DNA of 64,000 bases from Novosphingobium sp. PhB57 (GCF_004342985.1 NZ_SMBO01000002.1:248001-312000), one strand, 5' to 3'. Shown: positions 46,328-54,668, counted from the first letter of the stretch. The notes: a model not told the origin generated them from the sequence alone. Numbers and translations: made by a program.

Positions 46328-46963
46328 ATGCTGCGCCGCCTCTACGACTGGACCATGGCCAAGGCGGCGCACCGCCATGCCGAATGGTGGCTGGCCCTGT
46401 TCGCCTTCATGGAAGCCAGCTTCTTCCCCGTGCCGCCGCATCCGCTGCTGGGGCTGATGTGCCTGGCCGAGCCGAAGAAGGCGATTCGCTTCGCGATGAT
46501 CGCCACGCTGGCATCGGTCGTGGGCGGCCTGCTGGGCTATGCCATCGGCCACTTCGCCTATGCCGCTTTCGGTGAGGCGCTGCTTCACGCGCTGGGGCTG
46601 GCGGACAGCTTCCCCAAGGCGGCCTGCTACTTGCGGGAATACGGCGCCGAGATCATCGTGGTGAAGGGCGCGACGCCGATCCCGTTCAAGCTGCTGACGA
46701 TCACGGCCGGCTTCATCGGCATGAACCTGGGCGTGTTCATCGCCGCCTCGGTCGTCTCGCGCTCGATCAGCTTCATGATCGTGGGCGTGCTGTTCCGCTT
46801 GTTCGGGGCGCCGATCAAGGCCGTGATCGACAAGCACCTCGGCAAAGTCACGGCGGCCTTCGCCATCGCCGTGGTCGCGGGCTTCCTGGCGGTCGCCTTC
46901 CTGGGCGGCGGCACCAAGGAAGCCAACCAGAAGTGCGACTTCGCCGCCGCTGCCAGGGCCTGA
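46328..46963 (+). CDS. YqaA-family membrane protein (SNARE-associated/DedA-like)
   Basis: A 211-residue inner-membrane protein with about five hydrophobic segments. The re-entrant-loop blocks of the DedA/VTT fold are visible: FMEASFFPVPPHPLLG near residues 28-43, LGYAIGHFAY, and VVKGATPIPFKLLTITAG near residues 112-129. Relatives recycle or flip lipid carriers, but this subgroup is not characterised. Start follows a GGAGAA site. Ends before a small hairpin at 46992. Confidence 0.87.
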   Translation: MLRRLYDWTMAKAAHRHAEWWLALFAFMEASFFPVPPHPLLGLMCLAEPKKAIRFAMIATLASVVGGLLGYAIGHFAYAAFGEALLHALGLADSFPKAACYLREYGAEIIVVKGATPIPFKLLTITAGFIGMNLGVFIAASVVSRSISFMIVGVLFRLFGAPIKAVIDKHLGKVTAAFAIAVVAGFLAVAFLGGGTKEANQKCDFAAAARA

Positions 46964-46991
46964 CCCGGCAGCCGCGCGCGGGGGAAATGAC

Positions 46992-47016
46992 GGCGCCGTC
47001 CGCGACGGCGCCCTTA
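46992..47016. terminator. Weak hairpin between convergent genes
   Basis: GGCGCCGTC/GACGGCGCC with a three-base loop (46992-47012) followed by CTTAT. The T-run is poor, so termination may be weak or factor-dependent. Lies between the YqaA-family gene and the convergent DUF4112 gene. Confidence 0.45.
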
Positions 47017-47021
47017 TCGGC

Positions 47022-47441
47022 CTAGCCCTCGATCACCCGCGCATGGGGGTGATGCTTGGCGATATGCTTGCGGACGATCTTCAGGTTGCGGCTGTTGGAG
47101 CGGAACACGAAGTCGAACAGATCGCCGGCCACCGGAACCGCGCCCAGCAGCGTATCGACGCCGACATTGACGGTCATCCGGGCAAGCTGCCACTTCGGCA
47201 TGCCCAGCCGCCGGGCTTCCCACACGATATACATGCCGAGCGCCGCCGAAACGAGATCGCCGGCCACGGGAACCAGGCCCATCACCGCGTCCAGCCCCAC
47301 CTTGCGGCGGATGCCGGGAAGCGAGATGGCGCGCTCCAGCACGTGCTCGAGCATTTCGATGCGGCGGGAGATGGAAACCGGATCGGACCCGAGCGGAAGT
47401 TCCAGGTCCATGCGCCGTGCGGAAGTCTGTCCAGTCGCCAA
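47022..47441 (-). CDS. DUF4112 protein
   Basis: A 139-residue protein. The conserved DUF4112 core is two similar halves, GLDAVMGLVPVAGDLVSAAL and GVDTLLGAVPVAGDLFDFVF, each probably a membrane hairpin. Function unknown. I choose TTG 47441 because AGGAGAGG lies seven bases upstream; the ATG at 47411 would drop ten residues and has no such site. It follows the peptide-binding lipoprotein gene by 32 bases on the same strand. Confidence 0.8.
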   Translation of the reverse strand: MATGQTSARRMDLELPLGSDPVSISRRIEMLEHVLERAISLPGIRRKVGLDAVMGLVPVAGDLVSAALGMYIVWEARRLGMPKWQLARMTVNVGVDTLLGAVPVAGDLFDFVFRSNSRNLKIVRKHIAKHHPHARVIEG

Positions 47442-47473
47442 AGTCGTACCTCTCCTCGAAAGGGATAGGCGAA

Positions 47474-49105
47474 TTATCTGGGGACCCAGGCCAATGGCAT
47501 CAAGGGGTGCCAGCCCCAGGTATTGGGTGCGAAGCCCGCGACGCTGCCGCGTACCAGCGACCAGCGGATCGGAGTTCCGAAGGGAATGAACACGTTGGCG
47601 GCCGTGAGTTCGGCCTCGGCCTCGGTCAGAAGCGCGGACCTTTCCTCGGGCGTGGTGGCCGTGGTGGCTTCCTTCACCCGCGCATCGGCCTCGGTGGAAC
47701 AGAGGCCCTGTCCGTCGCTGCAGGCCAGGCGGTTGAGAAACCAGGCAGCGCGGGGATAGCGGGCGACATCGTCCACCAGCCGCAGGTCCGCAGCTTCGAT
47801 GTCGCTGCTGCGCAGGAGATGGACGCCGATGGCCGCGAAGTCTGCGGCGAGCTTGCCGAACAGGGTATCCGATCCGTCGCCGGCCGGGAGCCAGATCGAC
47901 AGATGCGGGCCGTTGGCGGCGGGCGGAACCGGCGCGGGGGCTGCGCCGCGCGTTGCCTTGGTCGCCTGCTTCGGCGCGGCACCTGGTGGCTGGGCGGCGG
48001 CCGGAGCGGCCGGAGCCGGGGCGCGCTCGCCGGTCGATCCGCTTGCGCCCGATGCCCAGCGGCGCACGCGCGCAGCGGCCACCGCGCGCCGGTCGTCGAG
48101 CGACTGTTCGCTCCACCGTTCGCCGATCGTGCCAAGGTCGCCATCGAGGCTGGGCGAAACGAGCCGGGTCGTGGGCGACCATCCACCGAGGCTGAACGGC
48201 GCGATCAGGCCCTCCCGGTCGATCGCCATGGCCAGGGCCTCGCGATTGGCGGGGTCGGCCAGGAAACCCTTGTCGCGCATCACCTTGAGGCCGAACAGGC
48301 CGACCACGGGATCGAGCTGGATCGTCCCGCGCAGGATGCCGACCGAGCGGGTGAGGGGGAAGTCCTGGATCTCGCCGCCCATCACGATATCGACTTCGCC
48401 CGCGTTGAACGCCTCGACCGCGGCTGGACCGTCGAGCACCCGCAAGTCGATGCGCCGGCTGCGCTGCGGCCAGTTTTCCACCGCAGGCAGCCCCAGGCTG
48501 GCGGGATCGATGGGCACGAGGCGGGCCGCGCTACCGGCGCGTTCCAGGCGCATCGGCCCGGCACCGCGGTTCTTGAAGGCCAGGCCGAGTTCCGGTTGGG
48601 CCAGCAGTTGCAGCAGATAGGGCATCGGCCGGCCGAGCCGGATCTCGACGACCCGCCCCGCCATCGTGCGGATTTCATCGATACCGGCCAGATCGCGCGC
48701 GAGCGGCGTGCCGTCCAGCGCATCGAGCGCGGTCTGCAGCGCCTTTTTGGCCGATTCCGCCGTCAGCGGCTCGCCCGATGGCCAATCGCCGTCGCGCAGC
48801 CGGAAGATGTAGCTTTGCCCGTCGTCGGTGACGATCCAGCGATCCGCGAGCGCGGGAATGACGCGGCCCTTCTCGTCGAAGGCCACCAGGCCCTCGGTGG
48901 TGGAGGCGCGCAGGAGCTGCCCGGCCAGGGTGGTGCTTTCGCCAATGTCGAAGGGCGCGCCCGAAGTGCCGCCGGACCTGCCGAGCACGGCGACGCTCAA
49001 GGCCGAATTGTCCGGAGAACCGCAGGCGGCAAGCGCCAGCGCAGTGGCCAGAGGGATCAGGCGGAAGGGAACCGGAGTTCGAAAGGCATGGCGCTTGGCG
49101 AACAT
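47474..49105 (-). CDS. Peptide/nickel ABC-type substrate-binding lipoprotein (SBP family 5), orphan
   Basis: A 543-residue exported lipoprotein with the lipobox LALAACGS (Cys28). Recognisable family 5 features: EGLVAFDEKGRVIPALADRW, FRLRDGDWPSGEPLTAES and DREGLIAPFSLGGWSP. Residues 351-400 are a 50-residue alanine/proline-rich insertion (48055 to 47906) that splits the second lobe. No permease or ATPase genes are nearby, so it may serve a distant transporter or have another role. GC and codon use match the neighbours. Confidence 0.85.
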   Translation of the reverse strand: MFAKRHAFRTPVPFRLIPLATALALAACGSPDNSALSVAVLGRSGGTSGAPFDIGESTTLAGQLLRASTTEGLVAFDEKGRVIPALADRWIVTDDGQSYIFRLRDGDWPSGEPLTAESAKKALQTALDALDGTPLARDLAGIDEIRTMAGRVVEIRLGRPMPYLLQLLAQPELGLAFKNRGAGPMRLERAGSAARLVPIDPASLGLPAVENWPQRSRRIDLRVLDGPAAVEAFNAGEVDIVMGGEIQDFPLTRSVGILRGTIQLDPVVGLFGLKVMRDKGFLADPANREALAMAIDREGLIAPFSLGGWSPTTRLVSPSLDGDLGTIGERWSEQSLDDRRAVAAARVRRWASGASGSTGERAPAPAAPAAAQPPGAAPKQATKATRGAAPAPVPPAANGPHLSIWLPAGDGSDTLFGKLAADFAAIGVHLLRSSDIEAADLRLVDDVARYPRAAWFLNRLACSDGQGLCSTEADARVKEATTATTPEERSALLTEAEAELTAANVFIPFGTPIRWSLVRGSVAGFAPNTWGWHPLMPLAWVPR

Positions 49106-49186
49106 GGCCTTGGGACTAGTCGATTTGCGGCAGAGCGCAAATGGCTGGCGCGCCGCGGGGTCGATTTTTCGCCGGGCGCGCAGAAA

Positions 49187-49564
49187 TCAGAGCTTGCGCA
49201 GGTTTTTCGCGGGCGTTGTGGGGGGCGAATATTGCGCTTCGTACGTGCGCACGAAATTCGGCTTGTCGTCCGGGACCGGGGTTACGGCGGCACGGGCCAA
49301 CTTGGGGTCGATTTCCTCGGTGAAGGCCACGCCGAAGCGGTTTTCCTGCACCCAGGCGACCGAGCCTGCGACCCAACCGATGTTACGGATGTTCACCGCG
49401 ACCAGCGTGCCGCGCATGACCTGGATTCCGCCTTCGCCCATCATGCCGCCGGCGGAGAGGTTGCGGACCTTGATCCGGTATTCGCCGTCCAGCCCGTCGA
49501 TGCGCAGATCGGCCATGAGGAACAGGCTGTCGCGCGCAATCTGGCGATTTTCGATCTCGGTCAT
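49187..49564 (-). CDS. PilZ-domain protein
   Basis: A 125-residue single-domain protein likely to bind cyclic di-GMP. The two binding motifs are present: RQIAR at residues 7-11 (RxxxR) and NLSAGGM at residues 36-42 (D/NxSxxG). The final 30 residues are a disordered tail with prolines. Output unknown; sphingomonads have many such stand-alone PilZ proteins acting on motility or exopolysaccharide. Confidence 0.88.
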   Translation of the reverse strand: MTEIENRQIARDSLFLMADLRIDGLDGEYRIKVRNLSAGGMMGEGGIQVMRGTLVAVNIRNIGWVAGSVAWVQENRFGVAFTEEIDPKLARAAVTPVPDDKPNFVRTYEAQYSPPTTPAKNLRKL

Positions 49565-49774
49565 GCGTTCTCGTCCGGCATTCGGTCAGGCAGATGATAT
49601 CACGAACCTTGGCCCGCGATAGCCATAGCCTCACGCGCGAAGCGTGCTTACCGTCGATACCTAGAGGCGAGTGGCAAAGAAAGCCTTAACGCCCCGTCCG
49701 CTGTGGAAGGCCCGGCTTTTCATCAACCGGGCATCCCGTTCGGGCGGGGCGAAAAAGCTGTATTTGCGAGGGGA

Positions 49775-50233
49775 TCACTCCTCGCGGGAGACCTTTTCGC
49801 GGCGCTCGTGCGCTTCCTGTGCCTCCACGGTCATGGTGGCGATCGGACGCGCCTCGAGACGGCCGAGGCCGATCGGTTCGCCGGTCACTTCGCAATAGCC
49901 GTATTCGCCTTCCTCGATCCGCCGCAGGGCGGAATCGATCTTGGCGATCAGTTTGCGCTGGCGGTCGCGGGTACGCAGTTCGATACCCCAATCGGTCTCG
50001 CTGGAAGCGCGATCGTTGAGGTCCGGCTCGCGGATCGGACCGTCCTGAAGCTGTGCCAGGGTGCCGGCAGAGGCGTCGAGAATCGATTTCTTCCAGGCCA
50101 GCAGAAGCCGCCGGAAGTAGTCTTGCTGAGCCTCGCACATGTAGGCTTCGTTCTCTACGGGAACATAAGAACCACCAAGCATGCGCTTGGCTTTGGCGAG
50201 GACATCAATTTCGTCAGCTAGGGCCGTTGCCAT
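49775..50233 (-). CDS. dksA: RNA polymerase-binding transcription factor DksA
   Basis: Binds the RNA polymerase secondary channel and works with ppGpp. The 152-residue protein has a coiled coil (residues 35-110) with Asp74 and Ala76 at the tip (NDRASSE), the residues needed for activity in E. coli. The globular part keeps the LEARP block, but the C4 zinc finger is degenerate: only Cys114 remains, and the other positions are Thr117, Thr135 and Ala138. Such single-cysteine DksA forms are known in alphaproteobacteria such as Rhodobacter sphaeroides and fold without zinc. Confidence 0.92.
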   Translation of the reverse strand: MATALADEIDVLAKAKRMLGGSYVPVENEAYMCEAQQDYFRRLLLAWKKSILDASAGTLAQLQDGPIREPDLNDRASSETDWGIELRTRDRQRKLIAKIDSALRRIEEGEYGYCEVTGEPIGLGRLEARPIATMTVEAQEAHERREKVSREE

Positions 50234-50541
50234 CCAGAGAATCTCCGCACGAATCCCCCCGGTCTGCCTACGCCCTGCGACCCCGGATTTTTCCAGTGGC
50301 CTCCCGGCAAACCGCGGTGCGGCGGCCTATAGGGCCGCCCCTCACCCTGCACAAGGCTATAACCATGGCAGTCCACAAAAAACCTGAATGCCGTTTCGGA
50401 CAGGCACAAGTTTCTCCCGCGAGCTTGTAGCGTAAACTTACAGGGAATGTTTCAGATCTATCCTTAACGCTTTGTTGACCATGTCGGTGCCAGCCTTGCA
50501 GCACTGGACCGAAAGGACCGTAAACCGGGGGTTAGCTGACT
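50234..50541. promoter_or_regulatory. Divergent intergenic region between dksA and the Sel1-like gene
   Basis: 308 bases without a convincing gene. A GGCGGCC-TATAG-GGCCGCC hairpin lies at 50321-50339, upstream of dksA. At 50464-50479, TTAA-N7-TTGAC is a one-mismatch candidate for the CtrA site, 62 bases before the Sel1-like gene. A 21-codon frame at 50365 is too short and unsupported. Confidence 0.45.
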
Positions 50542-50883
50542 ATGGACCATGTCTGGATATCTGGAGAACACTTCACCGAAGTAACGGAAGGTCTTTCGGG
50601 GGCCGCCGAGGACCTGTTCCTGGCAGAGCGCCTGGCCGCTGCTGCGATCGGTGATTTTTCCGCCTGCTTCGATCTGGGCGTGGCCTTTTCCACCGGCAGC
50701 CACGGCGCGGCTTGCGATCTCATCGAAGCGCACAAGTGGTTCAATCTCGCCGCGGCCCGGGGCGACGAGGAAGCGGCGACCTGCCGCACCGAAGTGGCCG
50801 AGGACATGACCGCGCGCGAAATCGCCGAAGCCCAGCGCCGCGCGCGCCAGTGGCTCTGCGCGGCAGGACGAAAGGCGGCCTGA
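50542..50883 (+). CDS. Small Sel1-like repeat protein
   Basis: A 113-residue cytosolic protein. Residues 38-78 form one Sel1-like unit (FDLGVAFSTG, then EAHKWFNLAAARGDEEA, the classic repeat end), followed by a charged amphipathic helix. Sel1 units are helical hairpins for protein contacts, so it is likely an adaptor. A CtrA-like site upstream suggests cell-cycle control, which is inference. The partner is unknown. Confidence 0.75.
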   Translation: MDHVWISGEHFTEVTEGLSGAAEDLFLAERLAAAAIGDFSACFDLGVAFSTGSHGAACDLIEAHKWFNLAAARGDEEAATCRTEVAEDMTAREIAEAQRRARQWLCAAGRKAA

Positions 50884-50896
50884 GGCCCTTTCCGGC

Positions 50897-52069
50897 CTAG
50901 CTCTTGCGGAAGGGCGTCCGTCCGTCCAGCAGCAGCTGGTCGCCCGCGATGCCGGAGCGCTCCTGCGTGAGATAGTCCGCGATGGCGGCGCGCAGCCCCG
51001 GATGGACGATGTAATGGGCCGAGATCGTGCGCACCGGCTCATAGCCGCGCGCAAGCTTGTGCCCGCCTTGCGCCCCCGCTTCCACGCGCGAGAGGCCGAG
51101 CGCGATGGCCGCGTCGATCGCCTGGTAGTAGCAAAGCTCGAAGTGCAGGAAGGGCTTTTCCACCACGGCGCCCCAATAGCGGCCGTAGAGCGCCTCGCTG
51201 CCGATGAAGTTCAGCGCCCCGGCCACGGGCGTCCCATCCATATAGGCCAGGACCAGCAGGATGCGGTCGGCCATGGTCCGGCCCATGAGCGAGAACGCCT
51301 CACGCGTCAGGTAGGGCTGGCCCCATTTGCGGGCGCCGGTGTCTTGGTAGAATTCCCAGAACGCGTCCCAGTGTTCCTCGCGCAGGTCGTCGCCGGTGAG
51401 CCTGCGGATCTCGACGTCTTCCTGCGCCTTTTCGCGTTCCTTGCGAATGTCCTTGCGCTTGCGCGAGGAGAGGGCACCGAGAAATTCGTCGAAGCTGGCA
51501 TAGCCCCGATTTTCCCAGTGGAACTGGATGTCCTCGCGCAGCAGCCAGTCGGCCGCCTCGAACAGCGGCACTTGCGCAGGTTCGATGAAAGTCGCGTGGG
51601 CAGAGGACAGGCCATTGTCGCGGCAGACGGTTTCGGCGGCGGCGATCAGGGCCGGGGCCAGTTCCGGGTGCGGCGTGAGCAGGCGCGGGCCGGTGGCCGG
51701 CGTGAAGGGCGCGGCGATCTGGAGCTTGGGGTAGTACGATCCGCCGGCCCGGTGCCAGGCATCGGCCCAGGCATGGTCGAAAACATATTCGCCCTGGCTG
51801 TGTTCCTTGAGATAGGCCGGAAGCGCCGCGGCCAGTTGTCCATCGGGCCCGGCGATGGTGATCGGCACGGGCGTCCAGCCGCTATCGCCGCCGACGCTTC
51901 CCGATTGCTCCATGGCTGCCAGGAAGGCGTGGGAAACGAAGGGGTTGCCGCCGCCCGTCAGGGCATCCCATTCCGCTGCCGGAAGTCCGTCGACGCCGCC
52001 GTGGATCCGGGCGACGAATTCGCCGCCGGGCTTGCGCTTGTCTTCCTCCTCGCCGGACCCGGCGCTCAT
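50897..52069 (-). CDS. GNAT-fold N-acetyltransferase (COG3146/DUF482)
   Basis: A 390-residue protein with two GNAT-like domains of the Fem/peptidoglycan-peptidyltransferase-like class. Recognisable blocks: GGGNPFVSHAFLAAMEQSG near the N-terminus, WENRGYASFDEFLGALSSRKRKDIRKER in the middle, and ALYGRYWGAVVEKPFLHFELCYYQ and EAGAQGGHKLARGYEP near the C-terminus. The substrate is not known. Last gene of the reverse run starting at DUF3572; it overlaps the GDPD gene by four bases. Confidence 0.85.
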   Translation of the reverse strand: MSAGSGEEEDKRKPGGEFVARIHGGVDGLPAAEWDALTGGGNPFVSHAFLAAMEQSGSVGGDSGWTPVPITIAGPDGQLAAALPAYLKEHSQGEYVFDHAWADAWHRAGGSYYPKLQIAAPFTPATGPRLLTPHPELAPALIAAAETVCRDNGLSSAHATFIEPAQVPLFEAADWLLREDIQFHWENRGYASFDEFLGALSSRKRKDIRKEREKAQEDVEIRRLTGDDLREEHWDAFWEFYQDTGARKWGQPYLTREAFSLMGRTMADRILLVLAYMDGTPVAGALNFIGSEALYGRYWGAVVEKPFLHFELCYYQAIDAAIALGLSRVEAGAQGGHKLARGYEPVRTISAHYIVHPGLRAAIADYLTQERSGIAGDQLLLDGRTPFRKS

Positions 52070-52836
52070 GCCGGTTCTTCCGAAGGGCGCTCGAAAATCA
52101 CGGCGTCCGCATGGATGCCGGCGCGCTCGCGGTGGTCCGGCCTGCGCACGGTCCAGGTTGCGACCGGCAGGCCGCGGCGGCGCTGGGCAGCGGCAAAGCG
52201 GCTGGGCAGGTCGCGGATGTCGTAGGCCAGGAAGTCCGGCCGGGCCTGCCAGAGCGCGAGTCGGCGGCGGATTTTTCCGGCCAGGGCGCGGTCCTCGCCC
52301 TCGGATACGATAAGCCCGCGCACGGTGTGAGGCGAATGGCGCCGGTACCAGCGCGAGACGCGCGGGTCGAAGCTCATCACGGCATGGGGGCCGGTATAGC
52401 CCTCCAGCACCCGCCGCACCGCCAGGCAGAGCGCGGCGACCCGGGTCCCGCGCGAGGATTTCAGCTCGATAAGCACCGGCTTGCGGCCGCCGATCAGGGT
52501 GAGCGCCTGGCGCAGGCTGGGAATGCTCTCGGCCGTGCCGCCCAGGGTGAACGCGGCCAGTTGCGCCGCGCTATGCCGGGAAACTGCGCCGGCCTCGTCG
52601 GTCAGGCGCTCCAGCGTGGAATCGTGGAACACGACGGGTGTGCCATCCCCCGCGCGCTGCACGTCGAGTTCGATGCCATAGCCTTCCTCGATCGCCAGCC
52701 GGAAAGCCGCGAGCGAGTTTTCGGGAATCACCGCGCCGTGCAGCCCGCGATGGGCATAGTCATGCCCGCCGATCCACCCGACCTTGCGCGGATCGGGCGG
52801 CGGCGAGCACCAGCGGTCAAGCAGGGCGAACGGCAA
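52066..52836 (-). CDS. Glycerophosphodiester phosphodiesterase
   Basis: A 256-residue TIM-barrel enzyme that cleaves glycerophosphodiesters to glycerol 3-phosphate and alcohol. Catalytic residues are visible: AHRGLHG near residue 28 and HDSTLERLT near residue 72, with metal glutamates in PENS and ELDVQ. The TTG at 52836 gives the usual LLDRW-SPPPDP opening; a GTG at 52863 is the alternative. It overlaps the upstream RidA gene by 20 bases. No signal peptide, so cytosolic. Confidence 0.87.
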   Translation of the reverse strand: MPFALLDRWCSPPPDPRKVGWIGGHDYAHRGLHGAVIPENSLAAFRLAIEEGYGIELDVQRAGDGTPVVFHDSTLERLTDEAGAVSRHSAAQLAAFTLGGTAESIPSLRQALTLIGGRKPVLIELKSSRGTRVAALCLAVRRVLEGYTGPHAVMSFDPRVSRWYRRHSPHTVRGLIVSEGEDRALAGKIRRRLALWQARPDFLAYDIRDLPSRFAAAQRRRGLPVATWTVRRPDHRERAGIHADAVIFERPSEEPA

Positions 52837-53281
52837 CGATGGCGTCCACTTCGACAGCGGCACCCAGCGGTAGGACCGGCACGCCGACCGCGCTGCGGGC
52901 ATGCTTGCCCGCTTCGCCGAACACCGCGACCATCAGTTCCGAAGCGCCGTTGGCGACTTTCGGCTGGTCGGTGAAGTCGCCGGCCGAATTGACGAAGGCG
53001 CCCAGCTTGACCACGCGCTCCACGCGGTCGAGCGAGCCGAGCGCGGCCTTGAGCTGCGCCAGGATCATCACCGCGCAGGCCTGCGCCGCCTCGACACCGG
53101 ATTCCAGGTCCACGTCTTCACCCAGGCGGCCGGTCACCAGCTTGCCTTCCACGAAAGGCAGCTGGCCAGAGACATGGGCGAGGCCGCCCGCGACCACCAC
53201 CGGCACATAGGCCGCGACGGGGGCGGCGGGTTCGGGAAGGGTCAGGCCCAGTTCGGCCAGGCGGGATTCGATAGCACTCAT
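52817..53281 (-). CDS. RidA-family protein (YjgF/YER057c/UK114)
   Basis: A 154-residue protein of the imine deaminase superfamily. HVSGQLPF and GRLGEDVDLE occur early, and the C-terminus HARSAVGVPVLPLGAAVEVDAI carries the arginine that binds the substrate carboxylate in RidA. The ~150 length fits the RidA-like subgroup (YjgH/TIGR) rather than the 128-residue true RidA, so the substrate may differ. Stop and start overlap the flanking genes. Confidence 0.88.
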   Translation of the reverse strand: MSAIESRLAELGLTLPEPAAPVAAYVPVVVAGGLAHVSGQLPFVEGKLVTGRLGEDVDLESGVEAAQACAVMILAQLKAALGSLDRVERVVKLGAFVNSAGDFTDQPKVANGASELMVAVFGEAGKHARSAVGVPVLPLGAAVEVDAIVAVRPA

Positions 53282-53312
53282 CGTCGGCGTCTTCCTTGTG
53301 AGAGGAGCGGGA

Positions 53313-53969
53313 TCAGGATTCGGTCTTGGTAGCGTCGCTGCGTGTCAGCCAGTCGATCAGCCAGGGCGCGGCGTCCTGCCAGCGGTCGATTCGCGCATGG
53401 GCATGGCCGGCGACATGGGCGCAGGCGATATGCGGGGCGAGCAGCGGTTCGGCGCAGAGGTGCAGGCGCCCGATCTCCGGCGCCACGCCTGCCACGGAGC
53501 CGTGGTGCTGGGCCAGATCGTCCACGAAGACCGCCCGCGAAGGCGCGTACTCGTCGAGAATCGCCTTGAGAGCAGGGCCTTTCGGTCCCTGGTTGGTGAA
53601 GACGCGCACGTCGATCCCGTGCTCCAGCAATTGCTGACGGCGGGCTTCCTGGCGGAAATCCATGAGGTTGGTGAGCACCACCACGTCGGCATGATGCGCG
53701 ATCTCGCGAATCGCCGCGACGGCGCCGTCCACCGGGGTCTGCCGATGCATCTGGCCGTCGAAGAACTTGTTCAGGAGCGACCACATTTCCGCCTGTTCGA
53801 GCAGGTCGCCGCCTTGCGTGCGCCGCATCGCGCCGGAAAATTCGCCGCGCTCCATGGCGAAGGTGACGCCTTCGTCCTCCGCCAGCCAGTCCCGGAAATG
53901 CGAGATCATGTAGAGAAGCACTTCGTCGCAATCGGTGATGAGCAGCGGCCTGCCGGTGCGATTCGTCAT
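53313..53969 (-). CDS. HAD-superfamily hydrolase
   Basis: A 218-residue phosphatase-like protein. Motif I is TDCDEVLL with nucleophile Asp13 and Asp15; motif II is VVVLTNLMDF with Thr; the lysine and terminal motif IV with aspartates (AVFVDDLAQHH) complete the site. The cap is small. Substrate unknown. ATG 53969 overlaps the DUF3572 stop by four bases (ATGA), so expression is coupled. Confidence 0.88.
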   Translation of the reverse strand: MTNRTGRPLLITDCDEVLLYMISHFRDWLAEDEGVTFAMERGEFSGAMRRTQGGDLLEQAEMWSLLNKFFDGQMHRQTPVDGAVAAIREIAHHADVVVLTNLMDFRQEARRQQLLEHGIDVRVFTNQGPKGPALKAILDEYAPSRAVFVDDLAQHHGSVAGVAPEIGRLHLCAEPLLAPHIACAHVAGHAHARIDRWQDAAPWLIDWLTRSDATKTES

Positions 53970-54175
53970 GTGCCGAGCCTTTCCCTTGCGCGGACCAGCA
54001 TTTCCGGCGCGACGTCCAGCGCTTCGGCCGCGGCGACGAGGTCCGGTTCGTGCGAGCAGAGAAACTCCAGGACCGCCGCCATCGTGGCCTGCTGTCCCAG
54101 CGAGGCGCGTAGGACATCGGGCGTCAGGCCGGTCAGCGCCAGGAAACGCTCGGCGCGGTCCTGGTCTGCCAGCAC
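53966..54175 (-). CDS. DUF3572 protein, start uncertain
   Basis: A short all-helical protein of unknown function; the 69 residues from GTG 54175 include LADQDRAERFLALTGLTPDVLRASL, the DUF3572 core. In this family the conserved region begins earlier, with a segment like DPQALALNALGWVLADQD, which is open in frame upstream to a TAA just past 54270, but with no ATG, GTG or TTG. The true start may be CTG at 54247 or ATT at 54241. Head of the operon with HAD, RidA, GDPD and GNAT genes. Confidence 0.78.
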   Translation of the reverse strand: MLADQDRAERFLALTGLTPDVLRASLGQQATMAAVLEFLCSHEPDLVAAAEALDVAPEMLVRARERLGT

Positions 54176-54305
54176 CCAACCGAGGGCATTGAGCGCAAGG
54201 GCCTGCGGGTCCTGCGATGGGGATGGCGACTCTCGAAGAATTGTCAGTCTCGCTTGCCTGTCATAGAGCGGGTGTCCCCGCCCTTAGATGGTGATCACGC
54301 GTCGA

Positions 54306-54668
54306 ATGGCAAAGCGTATCCTAGTTGTCGAGGACAACGACCTCAATCGGAAGCTCTTTTGCGATGTGCTCAGGAGCCAGGGCTTCGCCGTGGAGCCGGT
54401 GGCCGATGGCCTCGACGCGCTGGAGCGCGCCCGGGAATTCGTGCCCAATCTCGTTATCATGGATATCCAGTTGCCCAACGTATCGGGCCTGGACCTGATC
54501 GAGGCGGCCAAGAAGGATCCGGTGCTGCGCACGATCCCGGTGCTGGCCGTCACCGCTTATGCCGGCAAGGGCGACGAGGAGCGCATCCGCGAGGCCGGCG
54601 CCGAAGGCTATCTGGCCAAGCCGGTGTCGATCGGCCCGTTCATGCGCGCGGTCCGCGACTTGCTGTGA
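54306..54668 (+). CDS. divK: Single-domain response regulator DivK
   Basis: A 120-residue receiver that signals through DivJ/PleC and DivL to restrain CtrA in the alphaproteobacterial cell cycle. Phosphoacceptor Asp53 (IMDIQLPNVSG), acidic pair in VVEDND, switch Thr in AVTAYAGKGDEE and Lys in LAKPVS match DivK. ATG 54306 (MAKRILVVEDN) gives the standard N-terminus; an in-frame ATG at 54288 lacks a ribosome site. Not followed by pleD as in Caulobacter but by an acp-spt pair. Confidence 0.9.
   Translation: MAKRILVVEDNDLNRKLFCDVLRSQGFAVEPVADGLDALERAREFVPNLVIMDIQLPNVSGLDLIEAAKKDPVLRTIPVLAVTAYAGKGDEERIREAGAEGYLAKPVSIGPFMRAVRDLL

Noticed and set aside
47417..49597. 726-codon open frame antisense to the peptide-binding lipoprotein and PilZ genes
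   Set aside because: Spans three real reverse-strand genes and has no recognisable domain.
49680..49760. Candidate terminator after dksA formed by CGCCCCG and CGGGGCG arms
   Set aside because: The arms are about 50 bases apart with only a short inner stem and no T-run in the right place.
50365..50430. 21-codon frame starting MAVHKKPEC
   Set aside because: Too short, no ribosome site, not a known ribosomal protein despite the basic start.
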